NCBI RefSeq assembly: GCF_900187875.1
Contig: NZ_FYEX01000002.1
Span: 329,654 to 393,653, forward strand
DNA: 64,000 nucleotides
DNA from: Polynucleobacter victoriensis
GTDB lineage: Bacteria > Pseudomonadota > Gammaproteobacteria > Burkholderiales > Burkholderiaceae
Direction of reading: 5' to 3'
Of this stretch, positions 34,361 to 43,981 are shown piece after piece; the first letter of the stretch is position 1, and each line of letters begins with the position of its first letter. Both the position numbers and the translations under genes were made by a program. The notes below the pieces were generated by a model that did no database searches, was not told where the DNA came from, and worked only from the letters and a program-made list of their open reading frames with translations.

Positions 34361-35473
34361 ATGAACAAAGAATTATTTGATTACCCCAAACAAGACGCCT
34401 CCGGCGCTACTTGTATCGCTCAAGCATGGGCAAAAGTGCCAGAATCCTTGAGCAAAGAAGAAAAATCTCAAACAATTCAAGCAATTAAGTCTGAGCTACA
34501 AAAACAAAATGCTGTTTTAGTAGCTCACTATTATGTTGATGGAGATATCCAAGATCTAGCCTGGGAAACTGGCGGCATGGTGGCCGATTCTTTGGAAATG
34601 GCTCGTTTTGGTAAAAATCACCCAGCGCAAAAACTTATCGTGGCTGGCGTGAAGTTCATGGGCGAAAGCGCCAAAATACTCAGCCCAGAAAAAACAGTTC
34701 TCATGCCTGATCTAGATGCAACCTGCTCACTGGATTTGGGTTGCCCATCTGACGACTTTGAAAAATTCTGTGATGCACATCCCGATCGTGAAGTGGTGGT
34801 TTACGCCAACACCAGTGCCGCTGTTAAAGCCAGAGCTGATTGGATGGTTACAAGCTCATGCGCTTTAGCCATAGCCCATCATCTTCATCAACAGGGCAAG
34901 AAAATATTATGGGCACCTGATCGCCATCTTGGTAGATATATACAAGATCAAACTGGTGCTGACATGTTGCTATGGGAAGGTCACTGCATCGTGCACGACG
35001 AGTTCAAGGCGATTGAACTAGAAACTTTAAAAAAGAAGCATCCTGAGGCTTTAATTTTGGTTCACCCAGAATCACCAGAACATGTTGTTGAGTTAGCTGA
35101 TGTAGTGGGCTCGACTTCAGCCATGATCAAAGCTGTAGTTGAAGGAACTGCTCAAGAATATATCGTTGCAACAGACAAAGGAATTTTGCACAGAATGCGC
35201 CAATTGGCACCTGGCAAAACTTTGATAGAAGCGCCGACTGCCGGCAACAGTGCCACCTGCAAGAGTTGCGCACACTGCCCGTGGATGGCAATGAATGGTC
35301 TCAAGGGCATACTTCATTGTTTGACTCATCAATCTGGAGAAATTTTGATTGACTCTTCTATTAGCCAAGATGCCAGCCGTTGCATTGAGAGAATGCTCAA
35401 GTTCACAGCTGACCACCCTGATTTGTTAGCAAAAGCGCAACATGGCTTTGTTAAAAATATCGGTGCTGCTTAA
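34361..35473 (+). CDS. nadA: Quinolinate synthase
   Basis: Condenses iminoaspartate with dihydroxyacetone phosphate to quinolinate in NAD synthesis. The 370-residue enzyme carries a 4Fe-4S cluster; likely ligands are in MPDLDATCSLDLGCPSDDF (about residue 118) and the C-terminal TCKSCAHCPWMAMNGL (about residues 305-320). VLVAHYYVDGDIQDLA near residue 50 is a family marker. It is followed by nadC 31 nt downstream; nadB is convergent. Confidence 0.96.
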   Translation: MNKELFDYPKQDASGATCIAQAWAKVPESLSKEEKSQTIQAIKSELQKQNAVLVAHYYVDGDIQDLAWETGGMVADSLEMARFGKNHPAQKLIVAGVKFMGESAKILSPEKTVLMPDLDATCSLDLGCPSDDFEKFCDAHPDREVVVYANTSAAVKARADWMVTSSCALAIAHHLHQQGKKILWAPDRHLGRYIQDQTGADMLLWEGHCIVHDEFKAIELETLKKKHPEALILVHPESPEHVVELADVVGSTSAMIKAVVEGTAQEYIVATDKGILHRMRQLAPGKTLIEAPTAGNSATCKSCAHCPWMAMNGLKGILHCLTHQSGEILIDSSISQDASRCIERMLKFTADHPDLLAKAQHGFVKNIGAA

Positions 35474-35504
35474 TAAAAAAATATTCCAAATTTAGAAATT
35501 ATTT

Positions 35505-36362
35505 ATGTTTGACTATAACGAATCACTCGAACAAGCGCGTCAACGCAATATCAACGATGCTCTTTTGGAAGATATTGGCAAAGGTGATTGGACTGCCATG
35601 CTCGTGCCTGATGATGGCACCGTTTCAGCCAAGCTGATTGTGAGACAAGAAGCTGTTTTGTGTGGTCAAGCATGGTTTGAGGGATGCCTAAAAAAATTAG
35701 ATAGCTCTGCTCAAGTTAAATGGTCTTATGACGAAGGTGATTTGATGCAAGCAAACACCACTGTTTGTGACATCGTTGCCAAACCAAGAGCGCTATTGTC
35801 TGCAGAACGTCCTGCGATTAACTTTTTACAAACACTCTCTTGGACTGCCACGATTACAAGAGAGCATGTCAAGGCCATTGAAGGAGCTAGCCCCAATCCT
35901 AAAGGGTGCGCAGTATTGGATACCCGCAAAACTATTCCTGGACTGCGCCAAGCTCAAAAATATGCAGTGACAGTTGGCGGGGGTAAGAATCAACGCTTGG
36001 CTTTATGGCATGGTATTTTGATCAAAGAAAATCACATTGCTGCAGCAGGCGGCGTTTCTGCAGCCATGAAAGCAGCCATTGCACTGAACTCAGGCGTAGA
36101 TATTCAAATTGAAGTTGAAAACATGAGTGAACTTCAAGAAGCTCTATCAGCTGGCGCAAAAAGTATTTTGATTGATAACTTCAGTCTTGATCAGATGCGT
36201 GAGGCTGTTGCCGTCACTAAAGGCGCGGCATTGCTTGAAGCTTCTGGTGGTGTGAGCTTAGATCAACTGAAACACATCGCAGCCACTGGCGTAGATCGCA
36301 TCTCGATTGGTAAATTAACCAAAGATGTTATTGCTGTAGATTTTTCTTTACGCGTGCAATGA
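35505..36362 (+). CDS. nadC: Nicotinate-nucleotide pyrophosphorylase (carboxylating)
   Basis: Quinolinate phosphoribosyltransferase, producing nicotinate mononucleotide. The 285-residue protein has the N-terminal EDIGKGDWTAMLVPDDG, NFLQTLSWTAT, the substrate-binding DTRKTIPGLRQAQKYAVTVGGGKNQRLAL and the C-terminal LLEASGGVSLDQLKHIAATGVDRISIG barrel segment. It is in the same transcript direction as nadA. A 10-bp hairpin starts at its stop codon. Confidence 0.96.
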   Translation: MFDYNESLEQARQRNINDALLEDIGKGDWTAMLVPDDGTVSAKLIVRQEAVLCGQAWFEGCLKKLDSSAQVKWSYDEGDLMQANTTVCDIVAKPRALLSAERPAINFLQTLSWTATITREHVKAIEGASPNPKGCAVLDTRKTIPGLRQAQKYAVTVGGGKNQRLALWHGILIKENHIAAAGGVSAAMKAAIALNSGVDIQIEVENMSELQEALSAGAKSILIDNFSLDQMREAVAVTKGAALLEASGGVSLDQLKHIAATGVDRISIGKLTKDVIAVDFSLRVQ

Positions 36363-36385
36363 TTGATTGCCGCTTGGCAATCAAT
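36362..36385. terminator. Hairpin between convergent nadC and nadB
   Basis: ATTGATTGCC (36362-36371) pairs perfectly with GGCAATCAAT (36376-36385) around a GCTT loop. It overlaps the last base of nadC and the nadB stop codon. There is no U-tract, so it may act as a processing or stabilising hairpin for both mRNAs. Confidence 0.5.
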
Positions 36386-37994
36386 GGCGATTTAGCGGCG
36401 TCAAAATCGTAGGGTATGAAACTGTCCAGCTTTGTGGATAGTCACGACTGTAATGCAGTCCACGACTTTCTTTACGCATCAATGCAGAGCGCACAATAAG
36501 TTCAGCACAACTTAGCAGATTGCGAAGCTCTAATAAGTCTCTTGTCACTCTAAAGTTAGCGTAATACTCTTGCACTTCACTTTGAAGCAGTTCAATGCGA
36601 TGCAGCGCTCTCTCTAAACGACGATTGGTTCTTACAATGCCCACATAGTTCCACATCAATAAACGTAGCTCGTCCCAGTTATGAGAAATCACCACACTCT
36701 CATCCGCATCTTCCACACGACTCTCGTCCCAAGCAGGAACTTCTGGCATATCTTTAAATGGGTGCTGGTTAATTTGTGCTGCCGCTGACTTACCAATCAC
36801 CACGCATTCCAACAAAGAATTGCTAGCCAAGCGATTGGCTCCGTGCAAACCTGTATAGGTTGCCTCACCCACTGCATACAGGCCTGGTAAATCTGTCTTA
36901 CCCTCTAAATCTGTTACAACACCACCACAGGTGTAATGCGCTGCTGGCACAACAGGAATAGCTTGTTTAGAAATATCAATACCTAAAGCAGCACAACGAG
37001 CATAGATGGTTGGGAAATGTTCTTTTAAGAAGGTCTCACCTAAATGAGTTGCATCTAGCAACACATAATCAAGACCATGCTTTTTCATTTCAAAGTCAAT
37101 GGCACGGGCAACGATGTCTCGTGGAGCTAATTCTGCACGCTCATCATGAGCTGTCATAAAGCGTGTGCCATCTGGCAACTTTAATTGCGCACCTTCACCG
37201 CGCAATGCTTCTGTAATTAGGAAGGTTCTGTCTTGCGGGTGATACAAGCAAGTTGGATGGAATTGCACGAATTCCATATTACCCACACGACAGCCTGCGC
37301 GCCATGCCATGGCAATACCATCACCAGTAGCTGTCTCAGGATTGCTGGTATAGCGATAGACCTTACCCACACCACCAGTAGCTAATACCACCGCAGATGC
37401 AGGAATAGTCTCAATCTTGCCAGTAGCAATATCTAGGGCATAAACACCATAACAACGATTGGGATGCTTATTTTTTTTATTTTTTAAATGATGGTTGGTA
37501 ATCAAATCCAAAGCCATCCAGCGCTCTAGCAACTGAATATTCGGATGAGCCTTGGCTTGATCTAATAAAACCTCATGGATTGCCTTACCAGTAGCATCTG
37601 CGGCGTGAGCAATACGTCGATGACTATGACCGCCTTCTCGCGTCAAATGAAGACCCTTGGGGCCCGCAGGATCGGTCGTAAATGGAACGCCTTGGTCAAC
37701 CAACCAATCAATTGCATCCGCGCTTCTCTCAGCGATATATCTAGCGGTTGATTCAACGACTAAACCAGCACCAGCCTCAACGGTGTCTCTCACGTGAGCA
37801 TCAACACTGTCTTGCTGATCAATCACACCTACTATGCCGCCTTGTGCCCAAGCCGTTGCTGACTCCGACAAGCCCCTCTTAGCCATGATGATGACCTGAC
37901 GATTCTTTGCCAATTCAAGTGCGACTGTTAAACCAGCCAAACCAGCGCCAATAATGACGACGGGCAAAGAATCAGAGGTGCTAGTTTTTGACAT
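36381..37994 (-). CDS. nadB: L-aspartate oxidase
   Basis: FAD enzyme that oxidises aspartate to iminoaspartate, the substrate of NadA. The 537-residue protein starts with the dinucleotide-binding VVIIGAGLAGLTVALELA and contains SESATAWAQGGI, GGHSHRRIAHAADATGKAI, YTCGGVVTDLEGKTDLPGLYAVGEATYTGLHGANRLASNSLLE of the succinate dehydrogenase/fumarate reductase flavoprotein family. The ATG has no Shine-Dalgarno and TAATAT 6 nt upstream. It is convergent with nadA-nadC. Confidence 0.97.
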   Translation of the reverse strand: MSKTSTSDSLPVVIIGAGLAGLTVALELAKNRQVIIMAKRGLSESATAWAQGGIVGVIDQQDSVDAHVRDTVEAGAGLVVESTARYIAERSADAIDWLVDQGVPFTTDPAGPKGLHLTREGGHSHRRIAHAADATGKAIHEVLLDQAKAHPNIQLLERWMALDLITNHHLKNKKNKHPNRCYGVYALDIATGKIETIPASAVVLATGGVGKVYRYTSNPETATGDGIAMAWRAGCRVGNMEFVQFHPTCLYHPQDRTFLITEALRGEGAQLKLPDGTRFMTAHDERAELAPRDIVARAIDFEMKKHGLDYVLLDATHLGETFLKEHFPTIYARCAALGIDISKQAIPVVPAAHYTCGGVVTDLEGKTDLPGLYAVGEATYTGLHGANRLASNSLLECVVIGKSAAAQINQHPFKDMPEVPAWDESRVEDADESVVISHNWDELRLLMWNYVGIVRTNRRLERALHRIELLQSEVQEYYANFRVTRDLLELRNLLSCAELIVRSALMRKESRGLHYSRDYPQSWTVSYPTILTPLNRH

Positions 37995-38000
37995 AAGTAG

Positions 38001-38006
38001 ATATTA
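38001..38006 (-). promoter_or_regulatory. Candidate -10 element of nadB (leaderless)
   Basis: On the minus strand TAATAT lies exactly 6 nt before the nadB ATG, within the 22-nt gap after prfC. No Shine-Dalgarno precedes nadB. Confidence 0.45.
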
Positions 38007-38016
38007 ACTTGAATAC

Positions 38017-39624
38017 TTAACTAAGTTTGCTAGCGTGTTCTCTGGTCTCATGGAAAACAATTTGAGGCCAACGCTCTTGGGTCACTCTTAAATTAACCGC
38101 AGAAGTTGCTAAATATGCCAAGTTTTCGGCAGCATCAATGGCTAACTGGTGACCAGCCGATGAATTTTGAAAATCAGTCATGATCTTCTTGTCATCGCAA
38201 GTAACCCAACGAGCACAGTTAATGCTGGCTGTTTCGAAAACAGCATCTACGCCGTACTCATTCATCAAACGGCTGGCAACCACCTCAAACTGCAAAGCTC
38301 CCACAGCACCTAAAATTAAGTCACTGCTATTAACGGGCTTAAATACCTGCACAGCACCCTCCTCACCCAACTGTTGCAAACCTTTTTGCAGTTGTTTAAT
38401 TTTCATCGGGTTACGAATACGTGCCACCCTAAAAAAGTCAGGCGCGAAATAAGGGATGCCAGTGAACTGCAATGCCTCACCTTCAGAGAAGCTGTCACCA
38501 ATTTGCATGTTGCCGTGGTTCGGCAAACCAATAATGTCACCTGCGTAAGCCTCTTCAACCTGCTCACGACTAGATGCCATAAATGTCACTACGTTCGATA
38601 CCTTCACATCCCGATTAATTCGCAGATGATTGATCTTCATGCCGCGCTCAAACTTACCTGAGCACACTCGCAAAAACGCAATCCGATCTCGGTGAGCCGG
38701 ATCCATGTTGGCCTGAATCTTAAATACAAAGCCGCTGAATTTCTCTTCGCGAGGATCCACTGATCTAACTGTGGCATCACGCTCTCTTGGCCCTGGCGCC
38801 CAATCTAATAGCGCATTCAGAATCTCACGAACACCAAAGTTGTTAATCGCTGAACCAAAAAATACAGGGGTTTGCAAACCACCTAAGAAACGCTCTAAAT
38901 CAAATGGATGCGATGCACCTTGCACCAACTCTACTTCCATTTTTAATTGCGCCATCTCATCAGGGAACATTTTATGAAGCTCAGGATTATCAATCCCCTT
39001 CATGACCTGAAACTCTTGATCAGCACGGTCATTACCCGCTGCAAACAATAAAATTTCATCATTGATCAAGTGATAAACACCACGGAAATTCTTGCCCATA
39101 CCAATGGGCCAAGTCACCGGTGCACACTCAATTTTTAATACCGACTCCAACTCATCCAAGAGCTCCATCGGGTCTCTTGTTTCACGGTCCATCTTATTAA
39201 CAAAAGTAATAATTGGGGTGTTACGCATGCGACAAACATTGAGCAACTTGATTGTTTGCTCTTCCACACCCTTGGCCGCATCAATCACCATGAGCGCAGA
39301 GTCAACTGCAGTCAACACACGATACGTATCTTCAGAAAAGTCTTGGTGACCTGGGGTATCCAATAAGTTCACTACGTGATCACGGTACTCAAACTGCATG
39401 ACGGAACTCGCAACAGAAATACCACGCTGCTTTTCAATTTCCATCCAGTCAGAGGTGGCGTGTCTACCGCTTTTACGAGCTTTCACGGTGCCCGCCAATT
39501 GGATGGCTCCCGAGAACATCAATAGTTTCTCGGTTAAGGTTGTTTTACCGGCATCAGGGTGAGAAATAATGCCAAAAGTCCTACGTCTTGCGACTTCGCG
39601 GACAATATCATTGCTGTAATTCAT
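38017..39624 (-). CDS. prfC: Peptide chain release factor 3
   Basis: A GTPase that removes RF1 or RF2 from the ribosome after termination. The 535-residue protein shows G1 SHPDAGKTTLTEK, switch motif RGISVASSVMQF, G3 DTPGHQDF and G4 VNKMDRE. The RF3-specific C-terminal domain follows. ATG 39624 (MNYSNDIVREVARRRTFG) is preferred to an upstream TTG because it matches the family N-terminus; the Shine-Dalgarno is weak. Confidence 0.96.
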   Translation of the reverse strand: MNYSNDIVREVARRRTFGIISHPDAGKTTLTEKLLMFSGAIQLAGTVKARKSGRHATSDWMEIEKQRGISVASSVMQFEYRDHVVNLLDTPGHQDFSEDTYRVLTAVDSALMVIDAAKGVEEQTIKLLNVCRMRNTPIITFVNKMDRETRDPMELLDELESVLKIECAPVTWPIGMGKNFRGVYHLINDEILLFAAGNDRADQEFQVMKGIDNPELHKMFPDEMAQLKMEVELVQGASHPFDLERFLGGLQTPVFFGSAINNFGVREILNALLDWAPGPRERDATVRSVDPREEKFSGFVFKIQANMDPAHRDRIAFLRVCSGKFERGMKINHLRINRDVKVSNVVTFMASSREQVEEAYAGDIIGLPNHGNMQIGDSFSEGEALQFTGIPYFAPDFFRVARIRNPMKIKQLQKGLQQLGEEGAVQVFKPVNSSDLILGAVGALQFEVVASRLMNEYGVDAVFETASINCARWVTCDDKKIMTDFQNSSAGHQLAIDAAENLAYLATSAVNLRVTQERWPQIVFHETREHASKLS

Positions 39625-39743
39625 AGGCTTTTCAATCAAATAGCCCTATAGTTTAGTTTAGACGAGCCAAACAGGCATTAATTGAGTGTGTATTTAGAAT
39701 ATTGGAGGGTTATTGAGCCCTTTTCATACGGTAGAGCAAAAAA

Positions 39744-40580
39744 GTGACAAAAAAAGATATAACTGACCAAAAACACGAGATTAGGCCTACTCAATCAATT
39801 GAGCTACTCAAGGAATTACACATCCTCACCCGAGACGGCAAACTCAATCAAGATACCAGGCGCAAACTCAAGCAGGTTTACCACTTAGTTCAGTTCATTG
39901 AACCTTTACTCAAAGAAGTTCTCGCAAAAAAAGATCACTTATCGATTGTCGACCATGGCGCTGGCAAGTCTTATTTGGGATTCATTCTGAATGACTTGTT
40001 TTGCAAGTTGCAAAGTCAGCCATCCACTATTTACGGTATTGAAGTTCGTGAAGAGCTGGTTAAGAAATCTCAAGAGTTGGCAGCACGTTTAGATTTTAAA
40101 AATATGTCTTTTCTGCACTTAAGCGCAGAAGACTCCCTGCAGTCTGATTTATTACCAGATGAAATCGATGTCGTGACAGCTTTACATGCGTGCAATACCG
40201 CCACGGATGATGCCATTCGCTTTGCATTAACCAAGAAAGCTCAGCATGTTGTTTTAGTGCCTTGCTGCCAAGCAGAAGTTGCTGCCACCCTCAGAAAAAT
40301 AAAAGCTCAATCACTTAAAAATGAGCTCTCTGAAATTTGGCGCCACCCCATACATACACGAGAGTTTGGTAGTCACATCACCAACGTATTGCGCTGCCTA
40401 CAATTAGAGTCTCACGGCTACGATGTTACGGTCACAGAATTAGTAGGATGGGAACATTCTATGAAGAACGAATTAATCATTGCCACGCAAAAGAATTTGC
40501 CAGGCAAAAAAGCCCGGGACAGAAAAACTAAGCTTTTGGAAGAGATTGGTTTAAGTAGCCTAGAAGAACGGTTTGCTTAG
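39744..40580 (+). CDS. SAM-dependent methyltransferase (Methyltransf_32-like)
   Basis: A 278-residue class I methyltransferase. Motif I is SIVDHGAGKSYLGFIL (about residues 72-87), and DVVTALHACNTATDDAIRFAL with VLVPCCQAEV (about residues 135-172) resembles the HACG...PCCY pattern of Methyltransf_32 proteins, which include RNA-modification enzymes. The substrate is not identifiable. The start is taken as GTG at 39744; an unusually lysine-rich N-terminus leaves it uncertain. It is divergent from prfC. Confidence 0.82.
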   Translation: MTKKDITDQKHEIRPTQSIELLKELHILTRDGKLNQDTRRKLKQVYHLVQFIEPLLKEVLAKKDHLSIVDHGAGKSYLGFILNDLFCKLQSQPSTIYGIEVREELVKKSQELAARLDFKNMSFLHLSAEDSLQSDLLPDEIDVVTALHACNTATDDAIRFALTKKAQHVVLVPCCQAEVAATLRKIKAQSLKNELSEIWRHPIHTREFGSHITNVLRCLQLESHGYDVTVTELVGWEHSMKNELIIATQKNLPGKKARDRKTKLLEEIGLSSLEERFA

Positions 40581-40604
40581 CTCGCTTAGAGTAGCTTAGT
40601 TAAC

Positions 40605-41405
40605 TTAACCGAATTTAAATGAGAGCATGCTAATAGAACCAATATCAATCCCATCGGTGATGATCTCAATAGCATCTTCACTGTCTTGCAGGCCCAAAGC
40701 GTACATAGCAGGCCAGTAATGCTCCCAGGTAGGGTTAGAGATCAAAGCATCTTCCCCAAATAGCTCTGGATTAATGAGAGCATCATGACGCCCAGCAAGT
40801 AACTCAGTCTTAAAAAAATCATTAAAGCGAGTTGCCCATGGATACAGCTGGTTACCCGAAAAATCAACCAATCTCAAGTTATGAACCACATTGCCACTAG
40901 CGGCAATTAGGATCCCTTCTTCTCGCAAACCCTTTAATTCTTTTGCGAGCTCATAATGCTCTTTTGAGCTTAATCTCATATCTAAGCTTAGCTGCACAAC
41001 TGGAACATCTGCGTTGGGATACACACTTTTTAGTACCGCCCATGTACCATGATCCAAGCCCCAATCCTGGTGATCTAACTCAACGTTTCGACTGGTCACA
41101 AGCTCCTTCACTCGCTTTGCCAATCCTATACTTCCTGGCGCCGGGTATTGCACGTCAAAAAGTTTTTGTGGAAAACCACCAAAGTCATGAATAGTTTCAG
41201 GATATTCCATAGCGGTCACTGAAGTTCCCTCAGTCAACCAATGCGCCGAGATGGCTAAGATGGCCTTGGGCTTAGGCAAGGATTTGCCCAATTGTTCCCA
41301 TGCTTGAGAATAAATATTGGATTCAATGGCGTACATCGGATTGCCATGCCCTAAAAAAACTACAGGCATTTTTTTAGAATTTGATTTCATGGGATGATTG
41401 TCCAT
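40605..41405 (-). CDS. ygiD: LigB-type extradiol aromatic ring-opening dioxygenase (DODA/YgiD-like)
   Basis: A 266-residue non-haem iron or zinc enzyme of the DOPA 4,5-dioxygenase family. Metal-ligand histidines are in VVFLGHGNPM, AILAISAHWLTEG and NVVHNLRLVDF, and GLDHGTWAVLKSVYPNADVPVVQLSL is a family hallmark. The natural catechol substrate is unknown. An alternative ATG lies 15 nt downstream (41390). It is separated from hupB by a strong terminator. Confidence 0.88.
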   Translation of the reverse strand: MDNHPMKSNSKKMPVVFLGHGNPMYAIESNIYSQAWEQLGKSLPKPKAILAISAHWLTEGTSVTAMEYPETIHDFGGFPQKLFDVQYPAPGSIGLAKRVKELVTSRNVELDHQDWGLDHGTWAVLKSVYPNADVPVVQLSLDMRLSSKEHYELAKELKGLREEGILIAASGNVVHNLRLVDFSGNQLYPWATRFNDFFKTELLAGRHDALINPELFGEDALISNPTWEHYWPAMYALGLQDSEDAIEIITDGIDIGSISMLSFKFG

Positions 41406-41438
41406 GAAATTGCCTAATCTGTAGAAAGTCTAGGCAAT

Positions 41439-41466
41439 AAAAAAGGCTGCCTAAGCAGCCTTTTTT
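41439..41466. terminator. Terminator after hupB
   Basis: A perfect 12-bp stem AAAAAAGGCTGC (41439-41450) / GCAGCCTTTTTT (41455-41466) with a 4-nt loop. It ends the HU transcript on the minus strand; the symmetric A/T flanks would also allow termination on the plus strand. Confidence 0.92.
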
Positions 41467-41484
41467 ATTCTCACGAATGAGGAA

Positions 41485-41766
41485 TTACTTGCGCTTGTTA
41501 ACAGCGTCTTTAAATGCTTTACCAGCTGTGAACTTAACTGTTTTAGCAGCTGCAATCTTGATTGCTTCGCCAGTTTTTGGGTTACGGCCTGTACGTGCAG
41601 CACGCTTGCCTGAACCAAATGTACCAAAACCGATCAATTGAACTTTGTCACCTTTAGTAACTGCTTTAATGATTGTCTCGATTGATGTGTTTAAAACACG
41701 TTCTGCAGATGCTTTAGAAATGTCTGCATCTTTTGCAATTTTTTCTACTAATTCAGCTTTATTCAT
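41485..41766 (-). CDS. hupB: DNA-binding protein HU
   Basis: A 93-residue nucleoid protein. It begins MNKAELVEKIAKDADISKASAERVLN and has the beta-arm signature GFGTFGSGKRAARTGRNPKTGEAI and the C-terminal FTAGKAFKDAVNKRK. AAAGG precedes the ATG. The 194-nt upstream region is very AT-rich and includes the inverted repeat at 41811-41841. Monocistronic, ended by the terminator at 41439-41466. Confidence 0.97.
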   Translation of the reverse strand: MNKAELVEKIAKDADISKASAERVLNTSIETIIKAVTKGDKVQLIGFGTFGSGKRAARTGRNPKTGEAIKIAAAKTVKFTAGKAFKDAVNKRK

Positions 41767-41810
41767 TATTAACCTTTCAACATTGAAACTGGGAATATAT
41801 ACAAAGGATT

Positions 41811-41841
41811 TTTAATTTTTTAAAAAACTAAGAACCTTTGT
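41811..41841. repeat. Inverted repeat in the hupB upstream region
   Basis: ACAAAGG (41811-41817) and CCTTTGT (41835-41841) flank 17 nt of nearly pure A/T. It lies 45-75 nt upstream of hupB, in the probable promoter region, and could be an operator or just promoter architecture. Confidence 0.3.
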
Positions 41842-41960
41842 ATTGCTTGTATTAAAGCACAGAATCTACCTGTGAGCCAGTATTTATATGAATATTTAGG
41901 GTTTAACCTATGCCCCATCTTGGTTCGAGGCAAAGTGTTCTAAAAAGAGTCAACAATTCA

Positions 41961-43271
41961 TTAAATTGACATGATTTGAAGACCGCCCATGTATGGCTGT
42001 AATGCCTTAGGCACTTTAATGCTACCGTCTGACTGTTGATTATTTTCTAAAATAGCCACAGCGGTTCTACCCACGGCTAAGCCTGAACCATTGAGCGTAT
42101 GCACCAATTCGGGTTTTGCTTGCCCTGTCTTAAAGCGAGCCTGCATGCGCCTAGCCTGGAAGTCACCCATATTCGAACAAGAACTAATCTCTCTGTATGT
42201 GTTTTGCGCTGGCAACCAAACTTCTAAGTCATAAGTTTTAACACTACCAAAGCCCATATCACCGGTGCACAGCAACACTTTTCTGTAAGGCAGTTCCAAT
42301 TGTTGCAAGATAGATTCAGCATTCGCAGTCAACGCTTCCAAAGCATTCATAGAATCTTCAGGTTTGGTGATTTGAACCAACTCAACTTTTTCAAATTGAT
42401 GCTGACGAATCATGCCGCGAGTATCACGTCCATAACTACCTGCCTCAGATCTAAAGCACGGTGTATGGGCCACAAATTTTTTCGGCAACTGATCTGCAGC
42501 AGTAATGGTGTCACGCATTAAGTTGGTGACTGGAACTTCTGCCGTTGGAATTAGATAAAAGTTTTCGTAGCTAGCCTCAACAGACTCATCCTGATCGTCG
42601 CCACCTACTTTACGGGGTACTTTGAATAAGTCAGCCTCAAACTTTGGTAACTGACCCGTACCTCTCATCGAATCAGCATTAACAATAAAAGGAACATACA
42701 CTTCGCTGTAACCAGACGCGATATGGTTATCCAACATAAATTGAATCAAGGCTCTATGTAAGCGCGCCATATGACCATGCATCACAGCAAATCTAGAGCC
42801 GGTGATTTTGGCAGCATTATCAAAATCTAAGCCTAGCGGAGTAGCTAAATCAACATGGTCTTTCACTTCAAAATCAAATTGACGTGGCTGCCCCCAACGC
42901 AATACCTCTTGATTACCTGATTCATCTTTACCAGTTGGCACAGACTCATGAGGAATATTCGGAATACTCATCAAGAAATCATTTAATTGCGCTTGAAGCA
43001 CAGTTAATTTTTCAGTCAAACTTTGTAGCTCTTGATTAACCACGCCTGATTCAGCAATTTCAGCACTAGCGTCTTCGCCTTTGCCTTTTTTCATACCAAC
43101 AGCTTTAGCTAACTGATTGCGCTTAGCTTGCAACTCTTCCGTACGACTTTGAACTTGTTTACGCTCAGACTCTAAGGATGTAAATTGGCCTTTATCTAAG
43201 ATAAATTTTCGATCTGCCAAACGACTTGCCACGGCATCAATGTCTTTGCGTAAAAGCTGAATATCAATCAT
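41961..43271 (-). CDS. serS: Seryl-tRNA synthetase
   Basis: Class II synthetase that charges tRNA-Ser; a tRNA-Ser gene lies at 29316. The 436-residue protein has the N-terminal coiled-coil arm (about residues 25-110) that contacts the long variable arm of tRNA-Ser. The catalytic core includes LIPTAEVPVTN (motif TxE for serine), motif 2 FRSEAGSYGRDTRGMIRQHQFEKVE and motif 3 LNGSGLAVGRTAVAILEN. It is followed upstream in transcript order by lolA and ftsK. Confidence 0.97.
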   Translation of the reverse strand: MIDIQLLRKDIDAVASRLADRKFILDKGQFTSLESERKQVQSRTEELQAKRNQLAKAVGMKKGKGEDASAEIAESGVVNQELQSLTEKLTVLQAQLNDFLMSIPNIPHESVPTGKDESGNQEVLRWGQPRQFDFEVKDHVDLATPLGLDFDNAAKITGSRFAVMHGHMARLHRALIQFMLDNHIASGYSEVYVPFIVNADSMRGTGQLPKFEADLFKVPRKVGGDDQDESVEASYENFYLIPTAEVPVTNLMRDTITAADQLPKKFVAHTPCFRSEAGSYGRDTRGMIRQHQFEKVELVQITKPEDSMNALEALTANAESILQQLELPYRKVLLCTGDMGFGSVKTYDLEVWLPAQNTYREISSCSNMGDFQARRMQARFKTGQAKPELVHTLNGSGLAVGRTAVAILENNQQSDGSIKVPKALQPYMGGLQIMSI

Positions 43272-43299
43272 GTGATTCTCAATACTATTTTTGTTTGTC

Positions 43300-43980
43300 T
43301 TATTGGACGTTTAAAACGTCTGCACCTGGCGGCGGATTAAATTTAAATACTTCCGCCCCCAAATTGCCATTAATACGAATTTTACTCAGGTTAATCAAAG
43401 TGATCGTACCAAAATTGTCGTGTAGCTCTAAGCCAGCTGGCAAACCATTAACCATACCAACACCAATACGACTGTATGGGATGTCTGCAGTAGTTCTCTC
43501 TGCTCCATCTGCTCTAGGCTTTAACTCCAGCCAATACATGCCGCCCTTCTCACCACCCGGAATCAATTCAAAGCGCTCATCAATAGCAACCTGACCAAAT
43601 AAGATGGCAGCCGGACTGGCACTTAAACTTTTACCAGCAGGTCGAATTGTTAACTGATTGAGGTCTTTATCCCACAACAAAAGTCGTTGCCCATCAGCAA
43701 TCACTTTTTGCTCAAAAGGCTTGATGGTTTGCCAAACGAATTTGCCAGGCCGTTCAAAAACAAAACGGCCTTGGCTTTTTTTGAGAACTTTAGGTTGGGC
43801 CTCACCAGATCTTGGCGGTCTAATTTGTTGCTGGGAGAATTCGCCTTCAGCATTTTTTACATTAGCAATAAATTCTCTAAATTGTGTAATGCCTTCATCA
43901 GCCATTGCTGATTGGGTAAAAGTTGTGCCAAACACAACTACCAGCAAAATGCTTTGCTTAATTAGCTTCAGAAATGACAT
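43300..43980 (-). CDS. lolA: Outer-membrane lipoprotein carrier protein LolA
   Basis: Periplasmic chaperone that ferries lipoproteins from LolCDE to LolB. The 226-residue precursor has a signal peptide (MSFLKLIKQSILLVVVFGTT... SAMA, cleaved near residue 27) and the family segments AEGEFSQQQ, GRFVFERPGKFVWQTIKPFEQKVIADGQRLLLWD and PAAILFG. ATG 43980 is 1 nt after the ftsK stop, so translation is likely coupled; the order ftsK-lolA-serS is common in proteobacteria. Confidence 0.94.
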   Translation of the reverse strand: MSFLKLIKQSILLVVVFGTTFTQSAMADEGITQFREFIANVKNAEGEFSQQQIRPPRSGEAQPKVLKKSQGRFVFERPGKFVWQTIKPFEQKVIADGQRLLLWDKDLNQLTIRPAGKSLSASPAAILFGQVAIDERFELIPGGEKGGMYWLELKPRADGAERTTADIPYSRIGVGMVNGLPAGLELHDNFGTITLINLSKIRINGNLGAEVFKFNPPPGADVLNVQ

Positions 43981-43981
43981 C

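Noticed and set aside
41767..41960. Gap between hupB and serS searched for a small RNA or gene
   Set aside because: Only AT-rich promoter-like sequence and one short inverted repeat; no frame with a ribosome-binding site and no terminator.
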